The notes beneath the pieces are model-generated. The model searched no databases and was not told the origin of the DNA. It saw only the letters and a list, made by a program, of their open reading frames with translations. A stretch of 31,560 nucleotides of DNA from Brugia malayi (Eukaryota; Nematoda; Chromadorea; Rhabditida; Onchocercidae), in NCBI RefSeq assembly GCF_000002995.4, contig NW_025062320.1:1-31560 (forward strand). The letters run 5' to 3'. How positions within the stretch are numbered: position 1 is the stretch's first letter; the number at the start of each line of letters is the position of its first letter. This document shows, in pieces, positions 13,590 through 20,669 of this stretch. The position numbers were made by a program, and so were the translations under genes.

Positions 13590-13695
13590 TACATCGTTCT
13601 TTGTTAGCAATCCTTACAATCATGAGGATATCTACATTGTTCTTTGTTAGCTATCATAATCATGCGGTTATCTAATAAGCTCTTTATTAGCAACT
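13590..13695 (+). repeat. Imperfect direct repeats inside LTR U3
   Basis: Three successive blocks align: 13590-13632 (TACATCGTTCTTTGTTAGC, later ATCATGAGGATATC), 13633-13672 (TACATTGTTCTTTGTTAGC, later ATCATGCGGTTATC) and a partial third from 13673 (TAATAAGCTCTTTATTAGC). Reiterated U3 blocks often serve as enhancer or transcription-factor sites in LTR elements, but no specific factor is assigned here. The same array is at 19513-19618 in the 3' LTR. Confidence 0.7.
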
Positions 13696-13755
13696 GGTGC
13701 CCATGCAAGCACCTCCTCTCCTTTGTTTGGATCATTGTCTAACATCAATGTAGAT

Positions 13756-13788
13756 TTTATAACCATACTATTGTCAATTAGATCAGTT
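13756..13788 (+). promoter_or_regulatory. Candidate LTR core promoter (TATA plus initiator)
   Basis: TTTATAA at 13756-13762 is followed by TCAGTT at 13783-13788, which fits the arthropod initiator consensus TCAKTY. The A at 13785 as +1 lies 27 bp from the first T of TATAA, a normal TATA-to-start distance. A second TCAGTT at 13812-13817 is an alternative start with a weaker A+T-rich upstream box. This would make U3 about 332 bp. It is a consensus match only, with no transcript evidence. Confidence 0.45.
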
Positions 13789-13948
13789 TTAAAATCATCC
13801 AATCCTCCGAATCAGTTTATTCAATTGTTGCCCAAATATTTAGCTGGCATCCAACACATCTCCCTGACATCAAACTTCTCCCCCGAATAACAATTTAACC
13901 AAATCATAAAGGTTGTTTCCAAAAACATTTTTGCTTCCACTACAATTT

Positions 13949-13966
13949 TGGTGCCACGAGCCGGGA
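13949..13966 (+). other. Primer binding site for minus-strand synthesis
   Basis: TGGTGCCACGAGCCGGGA begins four bases (ATTT) after the 5' LTR. The leading TGG pairs with the CCA 3' end shared by all mature tRNAs, and the remaining 15 bases would pair with the acceptor and T-arm of the priming tRNA. I could not assign the tRNA with confidence from memory. The site ends one base before the start codon of the polyprotein. Confidence 0.85.
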
Positions 13967-13967
13967 C

Positions 13968-15287
13968 ATGTCCGACAGTATAAGAAAAGGAAGCGAATTA
14001 TCGAAGTCGAGAACTCTAGAACTTCTTAAAGAAGCAAGTGAACTCGATCTGACCTCCCCGTCTCAAACACTATCACGAGGGGAACTTCAGCATCAATACG
14101 AAATTAAATTGCGAATCGTCAAGGAGAAGATCGCACATCTCGAATATTATGCTGGGTTACTCGAAACAGCTAATCAAAATTGGCTGGATAATATTCAGAG
14201 CTTGACAATAGCAACGAGGAGAAAGGAAGAGGAGACGAAATACGCCAATATGGTTGACGATCCACAAGGTATTTTAAGTTTAATCACTAGAACAAGAGAA
14301 ACTATTATTACCCTTAAAATACATACTGATGAATATTGCTCGGTACTACAACATTTAAAACAAGAAGAGGTCAAAGAATCATTTCCAAAGAATAGTATGA
14401 TTCACACAAATCAAGCAGAAATAAAACTTCCTCAATTACCACTAATAACGTTTAGTGGGGATCCAAAATTGTGGAGGCAATTTTGGTGTAGTTTCAAGGC
14501 AGCAGTCCATGAGCAAAGCATCCCAGATATTCAAAAGTTAAACTATCTGATATCATGTCTTAAAGGAGATGCTTTGTTATCTGTAAGAGGTTATGATATA
14601 GCGCCAGAAAACTACGATGTTATAATAGGTTTACTAAAAGAGAAATATGGTAAACCTTTCCTTATAAAGAAATCACTCTACAACGAGTTGAATACCATCA
14701 AAAAAAATGACCGAGAGTGGAAAGCAACCATAGAAGCCATGGAGAGAACATTTCGACAACTGGAAGCTATAGGTGAAAATTTAGAGCATTCAAGCATCGA
14801 AATTACAATTGAAAATAAACTACCAGCGTGGATAATTGATAAATTATACCAATTGAAAGAGGATTCGACGAGTTGGTCAGTTAAGGATATCCGGCAGTAC
14901 CTGACAAAACTAGTTCTAAGAAATGAAGAAGTTGCTAGAAGTCAAGCAGACACAAGGGAGAAGAAAACAAACAAAAATAATGTTAGAGGCGAAACGTCAG
15001 CTTTCGCCACAATCAACCAAACAAAGGGAGATAATACAATCAAATCAAAAAAGGTTCCAGGAAAAATTTCTATAAATGGGAAAAGGAAACCATGCGTATT
15101 TTGCAATAAGGACCACTGGAACAATGAATGTAACATCTATCCCACTCTCAAACTCCGGATGGAACGTTTGAGAGAAATCACTGCATGTTTCAAATGTTTA
15201 CGAAAAGGACATGCAACAAGTGATTGTAAAAAAGGGAAACCTTTGTGTTTCCATTGTAAAAGTCCACACAATACAGCACTGTGTCCC
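13968..15287 (+). other. Gag region with three zinc knuckles
   Basis: Residues 1-440 of the polyprotein. The N-terminal 150 residues are charged and probably helical or coiled-coil. From Leu154 (LPQLPLITFSGDP) to about 300 the sequence is of the DUF1759 type, the capsid-like part of BEL/Pao Gag. A Lys/Arg-rich stretch (about 325-375) leads into knuckle 1 (376-388, C-x2-C-x3-H-x4-C), knuckle 2 (407-420, canonical C-x2-C-x4-H-x4-C) and knuckle 3 (427-439, C-x2-C-x3-H-x4-C). Knuckles bind genomic RNA during particle assembly. The limits of mature Gag are not visible in the sequence. Confidence 0.88.
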
Positions 15288-18200
15288 AACAACTACAAGG
15301 AACTCACGCAAGCAGTGGATTCCAACAAAGAAAGGTTGGGTTCAGTCACAATCGCTAACTCCATTACCGAAAAAGGAAATCAATGGAAAAAGCGAACCTT
15401 ACTGTTATGTAAGGAAATAAATGTAACCAATCCAAATCGCCCAAAAATCCAACAAAAGGCTTTAATTCTATTCGATATTGGTTCTCAATTATCGTTCATA
15501 TCAAAGGATTTGGCTTATCGATTGAATCTACAAGAAACTAACGAGATGGAAATAAAAATTGCTTCATTTGGTGATAAGACGCCAAAAACGTGTATCACTA
15601 CTAAAACTGAAATCGGAGTAAAAATTGGAAATAAAGAAATAATCCGATTAGATGTAATAACAGTTAACCACTTGACGAATGAATTGCAAGTAGTTAATCT
15701 AAACAAAAAGGAATTGTTGATGATAGACAAACGAAATCAGTTTAGTAATTTCAAAAACAAATGGAAACAACCGGACATACTCATAGGTGCGGATCACTTC
15801 TTCAAGTTTATCCAGTTTGACCAAGCAGAGAACTTAAAATCAGGATTTTCATTGATCCATACAAAGGTTGGACCTATAATAGCTGGAAGTGGGTATATAA
15901 ATGAAATACACGACAGTATTTCAGAAACCACATCAGTAAGTCCGATTTCTCAAGTCAATGCCGTCAATATTCCAGACTTAGATCACTTTTGGAAACTGGA
16001 AATAATGGGTATACAAGACAAAATAAACTCTGACAATGATGAAAAAGCATTGCAGCAATTTAAACAAACTATCACTAGGGACAAGGGAAGATATCAAGTT
16101 TGTTGGCCTTGGAAAGATTCAAAGAACAAACTAAGCGATAATTTCGGACTTTGCCTTGGAAGATTAAAGTCGTTAATTAGGAGGCTTCAAATGAAACCTC
16201 AATTACTAAGTCGATACAATCAAACTATTGAAGAACAACTCAATTCCAATATAATTGAGAAAGTGTCATCGGAAATGAATGAAGTTGGTATTATTCATTA
16301 TCTGCCTCATCACGAAGTAATAACACCAAATAAAACCACGACAAATCTGAGGATAGTTTATGATGCATCAGCTCATTGTAAAGGAATGAAAAGTTTAAAT
16401 GATGTTTTATATCGGGGACCAATAACACTCCCTGATTTGGTTGGAGTTTTGCTACGTTTCCGTACAATGAAAAATGTAATAATAGCAGACGTAGAAAAGG
16501 CGTTCTTGCAAATAGAATTGCATCCAACAGATAGAAACTGCACTCGATTTCTTTGGTTGAAAGACATTCGAAGTCCAGTTAACGAAGAAAACGTAAGTTG
16601 TTACCGTTTCCAACGAGTTCCATTTGGAATTGTATCATCTCCATTTTTATTGTCCGCTACACTCAATTATCATTTGGAAACTTGTAAAAGCAAAATCGCA
16701 CTCGAGTTAAGGAAAAATCTCTATGTCGATAACATTATAATACCAACCAAAGGAACCAACGAAGCTCTTTCCAATTATAAGGAAATTAAAATTATATTCA
16801 ATGAAGCATCAATGAATGTACGGGAATTTCTCTCTAACGACCAAGAAGTCAATGAAAAACTTCCGGTACAAGATCGAGCAGAGGTAAGTTCAATTAAAAA
16901 AATTCTAGGTCTCAATTGGTACCACAAACAAGATATCATTCAAGTAACGTTAAAACCATGGTTTGGTAAGAAATTAACTAAAAGAATTGTATTGCAATTC
17001 GTAGCCTCACAATATGACCCACTAGGATTCATAGTTCCTATACTGATAAGATTCAAATTGTTTCTCCAAACTTTGTGGAAAAAGAACCTTTCATGGGATC
17101 AAACTATAAGTGAGGAAGATGAAACCACGTGGAAATTACTCACGAACGAATGGCCAAAGAAACTAAAGGATCTACCAAGATTCACAACAAATTGTTCCAA
17201 GCAAGTACAATTTCATGTTTTTACTGACGCATCAACTGCTGCATACTCAGCAGCTTTATACATTCGAACTCAAGAAAGAGAAGTATTCTTAGTGTTTGCT
17301 AAATCCCGAATTGCGCCAATTAAAGGAATGTCAATACCTCGATTAGAATTACTGGCAATACTCATCGGAGTGAGAATGGTACAATTCGTATTAAAACAAA
17401 AAGAGCTTGAGGACGTGATAACAATTTTATGGTCCGATTCTCAATGTGCGCTTCATTGGGTTCACAATAGTTCCCGTTTACTACCAACGTTCATACAAAA
17501 TAGGGTAGAAGAAATACGAAAGGCGAAAATCCATTTTAGATATATCCCAAGTGAACAAAACCCAGCTGATATAGCTACAAAAGGAATCTCTCCGAATAAA
17601 CTAAAAGGATATGATCTTTGGTGGAAAGGACCAAAGTGGTTAACAGAAAACGAATCAAAATGGCCACAGTGGAAATACAATTACAATGAGGATTACCAGG
17701 ATGAAGAAATTGTGGCCCACATCACAGAACCAATTATCATAAACAAACATTTCGGAATCTTAGATGCTAGTCGTTTTAGCAAATGGTCAAGATTAATAAG
17801 AACAACTGGTTGGGTTCTGAAATTCATAAGATTAACAATGAAAAGGGAAATTCCTTGGCTAAAGATGGCAACGAAAGAAAAGAATATATTGACAACACAG
17901 GATTACGAGTTGTCAGAAATTGTGCTATTCAAACAAGCACAGTCAGAAGGAGTTACCAAAGATGAAATAATCAAATGGAATTTGTTCTATGATAACGAAC
18001 TATGGAGATACAAAAGCCGCGTAGTTAACTCTGAAATGAAAGAGAGTAACTTACACCCAATATATCTCCCGAGACACAACACCATAACTGAACTCTTTAT
18101 TCAGCAACGACATGAACAACTGTATCATGCTGGAATTGCTCATACACTCTCAAATCTGAGATCGACGATATGGATCCCAAAAGGTAGAACGGAAGTCAAA

Positions 18201-19403
18201 CGAATCTTGAATAAGTGCATGAAGTGCAGACGCTGGACAACTAAACCATTCAAATTACCAACTATGGCTGATCTTCCAGCATCTCGGACCACAAGATCAA
18301 GACCCTTTGCGCGAGTAGGACTAGACTATTTAGGTCCTGTGAATATCAGGAGTGATAATGGGCTAACAAAAAGATGGGTAGCACTATTCACATGTTTCAC
18401 AACAAGAGCTGTACATCTAGAAGTAGTAGAAACTCTTTCAGCCGAAAGCTTTTTACATGTTTTCAGAAGATTTACAGCAAGACGAGGCTTTCCAGAATTA
18501 ATCTTAAGCGACAACGCTGGTCAATTCCAGTTAATTTTTAAAATCATTGTGAAACAACAATTAAATGAATTCCTAGCGGAAAGGAAAATGATCTGGAAAA
18601 ATATAATACCAAAGGCGCCTTGGAACGGAGGAGTATATGAGCGACTTATTGGGTTAACAAAAAGGGCAATGAAAAGAGCCATCGGCAGAAAGTTATTATG
18701 GGAACGGGAATTGATTACGCTAGTAGCGGAAGTGGAAAGTATTTTGAATACTCGACCACTAACTTACGTAAATTTTGATGATTGTATCATATTGCGTCCA
18801 ATTGACTTTATACTACCGAATGCGCATCTAATCATGCCTGCTAAAAACAAGAATGAAATGGATGATTTTATCCCTCATAAATTGGATTCGAGAGAAAAAC
18901 TCATTCAATACTGGTCAAATACACTAAAGGCCCTCGATGCCTTCTGGGAAATATGGAAAGAGGAATATTTAAATACTCTTAAAGAAAGAGCACAAAGGGA
19001 ACACTCTTCTCCGAGAGATGTAGTAAAAAGAACTCCCCACGAGGGAGAGATTGTGTTACTAAATGAACCAGAAATTCCCCGTGGCATGTGGAAACTAGCC
19101 AGAATAAGAGAAATCAAAACAGGAAAGGATGGAGAAGTGAGAAGTGTCTCGATAGAATTACCGAAAGGAAAAATACTCAACAGACCGGTGAATATGTTAT
19201 ACCCACTGGAAGTCAAAGGTGAGGAAATTGACCCTCAACCAACAATGTTTAACAAATCAGTGCAAAATGTCAATGAACAAGAACCAATTGCTCTACGAAC
19301 TAGAAGCGCTATAAGGCGAAGCAATCAACCAAAGCTGTCCAACGAACTAAAGCATTTAGCTCCTTCGGTCGGGAGTGTCGCGGATTTTAATATCGCGATC
19401 TAA
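13968..19403 (+). CDS. BEL/Pao Gag-Pol polyprotein
   Basis: The 1811-residue frame encodes every product of the element as one precursor, expected to be cut by its own protease. In order: helical Gag N-terminus (about 1-150), DUF1759-like Gag (about 153-300), Lys-rich linker, zinc knuckles (376-439), DUF1758-type protease (Asp503), reverse transcriptase (about 740-960), A17 region with a DPLGF motif (from Asp1017), RNase H (1087-1201), integrase (1382-1558) and a DUF5641-like tail (around 1665-1750, Trp1708). Length is normal for one-frame BEL/Pao elements. The ATG at 13968 is the first after the primer site and has a purine at -3; the next Met is about 90 codons on. The frame enters the 3' LTR, which supplies the last eight residues and the TAA. 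There are no stops or frameshifts. Oddities are Ile504 in the protease motif and Asn922 in the RT motif. Expression should come from the 5' LTR. Confidence 0.96.
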   Translation: MSDSIRKGSELSKSRTLELLKEASELDLTSPSQTLSRGELQHQYEIKLRIVKEKIAHLEYYAGLLETANQNWLDNIQSLTIATRRKEEETKYANMVDDPQGILSLITRTRETIITLKIHTDEYCSVLQHLKQEEVKESFPKNSMIHTNQAEIKLPQLPLITFSGDPKLWRQFWCSFKAAVHEQSIPDIQKLNYLISCLKGDALLSVRGYDIAPENYDVIIGLLKEKYGKPFLIKKSLYNELNTIKKNDREWKATIEAMERTFRQLEAIGENLEHSSIEITIENKLPAWIIDKLYQLKEDSTSWSVKDIRQYLTKLVLRNEEVARSQADTREKKTNKNNVRGETSAFATINQTKGDNTIKSKKVPGKISINGKRKPCVFCNKDHWNNECNIYPTLKLRMERLREITACFKCLRKGHATSDCKKGKPLCFHCKSPHNTALCPNNYKELTQAVDSNKERLGSVTIANSITEKGNQWKKRTLLLCKEINVTNPNRPKIQQKALILFDIGSQLSFISKDLAYRLNLQETNEMEIKIASFGDKTPKTCITTKTEIGVKIGNKEIIRLDVITVNHLTNELQVVNLNKKELLMIDKRNQFSNFKNKWKQPDILIGADHFFKFIQFDQAENLKSGFSLIHTKVGPIIAGSGYINEIHDSISETTSVSPISQVNAVNIPDLDHFWKLEIMGIQDKINSDNDEKALQQFKQTITRDKGRYQVCWPWKDSKNKLSDNFGLCLGRLKSLIRRLQMKPQLLSRYNQTIEEQLNSNIIEKVSSEMNEVGIIHYLPHHEVITPNKTTTNLRIVYDASAHCKGMKSLNDVLYRGPITLPDLVGVLLRFRTMKNVIIADVEKAFLQIELHPTDRNCTRFLWLKDIRSPVNEENVSCYRFQRVPFGIVSSPFLLSATLNYHLETCKSKIALELRKNLYVDNIIIPTKGTNEALSNYKEIKIIFNEASMNVREFLSNDQEVNEKLPVQDRAEVSSIKKILGLNWYHKQDIIQVTLKPWFGKKLTKRIVLQFVASQYDPLGFIVPILIRFKLFLQTLWKKNLSWDQTISEEDETTWKLLTNEWPKKLKDLPRFTTNCSKQVQFHVFTDASTAAYSAALYIRTQEREVFLVFAKSRIAPIKGMSIPRLELLAILIGVRMVQFVLKQKELEDVITILWSDSQCALHWVHNSSRLLPTFIQNRVEEIRKAKIHFRYIPSEQNPADIATKGISPNKLKGYDLWWKGPKWLTENESKWPQWKYNYNEDYQDEEIVAHITEPIIINKHFGILDASRFSKWSRLIRTTGWVLKFIRLTMKREIPWLKMATKEKNILTTQDYELSEIVLFKQAQSEGVTKDEIIKWNLFYDNELWRYKSRVVNSEMKESNLHPIYLPRHNTITELFIQQRHEQLYHAGIAHTLSNLRSTIWIPKGRTEVKRILNKCMKCRRWTTKPFKLPTMADLPASRTTRSRPFARVGLDYLGPVNIRSDNGLTKRWVALFTCFTTRAVHLEVVETLSAESFLHVFRRFTARRGFPELILSDNAGQFQLIFKIIVKQQLNEFLAERKMIWKNIIPKAPWNGGVYERLIGLTKRAMKRAIGRKLLWERELITLVAEVESILNTRPLTYVNFDDCIILRPIDFILPNAHLIMPAKNKNEMDDFIPHKLDSREKLIQYWSNTLKALDAFWEIWKEEYLNTLKERAQREHSSPRDVVKRTPHEGEIVLLNEPEIPRGMWKLARIREIKTGKDGEVRSVSIELPKGKILNRPVNMLYPLEVKGEEIDPQPTMFNKSVQNVNEQEPIALRTRSAIRRSNQPKLSNELKHLAPSVGSVADFNIAI
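15390..15900 (+). other. Aspartic protease region (DUF1758 type), altered active-site motif
   Basis: Residues about 475-645. The block around residues 497-513 has the hydrophobic strand and Asp-x-Gly-Ser-Gln-x-Ser-Phe-Ile pattern of BEL/Pao proteases, with catalytic Asp503 and Gly505. The middle residue, normally Ser or Thr in retroviral-type aspartic proteases, is Ile504. Further on, DILIGADHFFKF fits the family's later conserved strand. The enzyme should act as a dimer to cut the polyprotein. The substitution puts activity in doubt. Confidence 0.8.
16188..17570 (+). other. Reverse transcriptase, A17 region and RNase H
   Basis: Residues about 740-1201. The RT has the Pao signature YLPHHEV (from Tyr778), the first catalytic Asp at 841 (IADVEKAF), RVPFG (883-887) with SSPFLL, and the active-site box YVDN at 919-922, where most retroelements have YxDD. 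The linker to RNase H matches the Peptidase_A17 region of Pao elements (SQYDPLGF, Asp1017). RNase H shows its four acidic residues: Asp1087 (FTDAS), Glu1127 (PRLELLA), Asp1157 (WSDSQ) and Asp1201 (NPADIATKG). The role is copying genomic RNA into DNA and removing the RNA strand. Confidence 0.92.
18060..19215 (+). other. Integrase and DUF5641-like C-terminal region
   Basis: Residues about 1365-1750. The N-terminal zinc finger is H1382-x4-H1387-x29-C1417-x2-C1420. The catalytic triad is Asp1453 (GLDYLGP), Asp1515 (LSDNAGQF) and Glu1558 (GGVYERL), with 42 residues between the second Asp and the Glu. After the core, GEIVLL, MWKLARI (Trp1708) and KDGEVRS fit the DUF5641 region that follows integrase in BEL/Pao elements. 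All catalytic residues are present, and the clean 5-bp target duplication shows that an integrase of this family acted here. Confidence 0.92.
19371..19375 (+). other. Short polypurine tract before the 3' LTR
   Basis: GGGAG abuts the 3' LTR, inside the context CTTCGGTCGGGAG. Plus-strand priming in LTR elements starts from a purine run at this place. The run is only five bases, interrupted upstream by TC, and is shorter than the usual ten or so. It lies inside the coding frame, so codon constraint may limit it. The location is certain from the LTR boundary; function is inferred. Confidence 0.5.
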
Positions 19404-19867
19404 AAATATGAGTTGCAAATTGTAGTAAAGATATCTACGTAATTTCCGCAAATAATGCTTATACTTCGGACTCTTTGTTTCCAAATTTATGCTTCTACAT
19501 ATTGAAACAATTTACATCGTTCTTTGTTAGCAATCCTTACAATCATGAGGATATCTACATTGTTCTTTGTTAGCTATCATAATCATGCGGTTATCTAATA
19601 AGCTCTTTATTAGCAACTGGTGCCCATGCAAGCACCTCCTCTCCTTTGTTTGGATCATTGTCTAACATCAATGTAGATTTTATAACCATACTATTGTCAA
19701 TTAGATCAGTTTTAAAATCATCCAATCCTCCGAATCAGTTTATTCAATTGTTGCCCAAATATTTAGCTGGCATCCAACACATCTCCCTGACATCAAACTT
19801 CTCCCCCGAATAACAATTTAACCAAATCATAAAGGTTGTTTCCAAAAACATTTTTGCTTCCACTACA
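19376..19867 (+). repeat. 3' LTR of the BEL/Pao element
   Basis: The 492-bp copy has no difference seen from the 5' LTR at 13453-13944. Its first 28 bases are also coding: the last base of a Ser codon, then eight codons (VADFNIAI) and the TAA at 19401-19403 that ends the polyprotein. The inverted repeat TCGCG/CGCGA near the LTR start (19378-19398) therefore overlaps the stop region. It is followed directly by target duplicate GGTCG. Confidence 0.97.
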
Positions 19868-19872
19868 GGTCG
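19868..19872. repeat. Target-site duplication, right copy (GGTCG)
   Basis: GGTCG follows the 3' LTR end CACTACA and continues into TACATTACGCTG, the normal downstream satellite sequence. It pairs with 13448-13452. Confidence 0.95.
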
Positions 19873-20603
19873 TACATTACGCTGTCATTTTATAGTTTAA
19901 ATATTAAAATACGCTTTTGTAATTAAGTTTTGCGCATTAATTCATCAGCAAAATTAACAAAACTTTCAATTAATCATGATTTTAATTCAATTTAAGAATT
20001 TAAATTAAATTTAAATTCAAATTTAAATTTTGAATTTTTTAAAAATTTTAAAATTTGTTATAGTTTTCTTACATTAGACAAGGAAATTGGTTCTAATTTA
20101 TCAATTTTAATTTTAATTAAGTGCCAAAACTGCTAAAAAAAGCTTATTTTGAATCTAATTGACTATGTTACGTGCATTGTACCAGTGCTGGTCGTACATC
20201 ACGCTGTCATTTTATAGTTTAAATATTAAAATACGCTTTTGTATTTAAGTTTTGCGCATAAATTCATCAGCAATATTAATAAAACCTTCAATTAATCATG
20301 ATATTAATTCAATTTAAGAATTTAAATTAAATTTAAATTCAAATTTAAATTTTGAATTTTTTAAAAATTTTAAAATTTGTTATAGTTTTCTTACATTAGA
20401 CAAGGAAATTGGTTCTAATTTATCAATTTTAATTTTAATTAAGTGCCAAAACTGCTAAAAAAAGCTTATTTTGAACCTAATTGACTAAGTTACGTGCATT
20501 GTACCAGTGCTGGTCGTACATTACGCTGTCATTTTATAGTTTAAATATTAAAATACGCTTTTGTAATTAAGTTTTGCGCATTAATTCATCAGCAAAATTA
20601 ATA

Positions 20604-20669
20604 AAACCTTAAATTAATCATGATTTTAATTCAATTAAACCTTCAATTAATCATGATTTTAATTCAATT
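20604..20669. repeat. 33-bp internal tandem duplication in a satellite monomer (right copy)
   Basis: Units 20604-20636 and 20637-20669 have the same 33-bp content and the same single internal difference (TTAAATT in the first, TTCAATT in the second) as 13185-13250. Two independent identical duplications are unlikely, so the monomers share ancestry by duplication or conversion within the array. Confidence 0.9.

Larger units (their letters stand above)
13453..13944 (+). repeat. 5' LTR of the BEL/Pao element
   Basis: The 492-bp LTR starts TGTCGCGG and ends TTCCACTACA. It matches 19376-19867 at an offset of 5923 with no difference seen. Its first bases hold an inverted repeat, TCGCG at 13455-13459 and CGCGA at 13471-13475, around an A+T-rich loop. 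The U3 part contains about two and a half copies of a roughly 40-bp direct repeat (13590-13695), and a TATA-like box and initiator lie at 13756-13788. No AATAAA or ATTAAA polyadenylation hexamer was found, so the U3/R/U5 limits beyond the candidate start are not assigned. Confidence 0.97.
13453..19867 (+). mobile_element. Complete BEL/Pao LTR retrotransposon
   Basis: The element is 6415 bp: 492-bp 5' LTR, primer binding site, one gag-pol frame of 1811 codons, a short purine stretch and 492-bp 3' LTR, flanked by a GGTCG target duplication. The LTRs begin TG and end CA and showed no difference in a base-by-base visual comparison. The family call rests on the polyprotein: DUF1759-type Gag, three zinc knuckles, DUF1758 protease, Pao-type RT, an A17 region, RNase H, then HHCC/DDE integrase and a DUF5641-type tail. 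That order, with integrase after RNase H, excludes Copia, and the A17, DUF1758 and DUF5641 regions exclude Gypsy. Deleting 6420 bp restores a 322-bp monomer exactly, so insertion was clean. Identical LTRs and an unbroken frame mean it is very young. No env-like second frame is present. Confidence 0.97.

Noticed and set aside
14942..19216. Small open frames on both strands inside the gag-pol region (60-103 codons)
   Set aside because: All overlap the 1811-codon frame in other phases, have no recognisable domains and no sign of their own promoters or starts. They are shadows of the polyprotein.
13968..19403. Errantivirus or Gypsy-type element
   Set aside because: The protease, A17 region, RT signature (YLPHHEV) and DUF5641 tail are of BEL/Pao type, and no envelope frame follows integrase.
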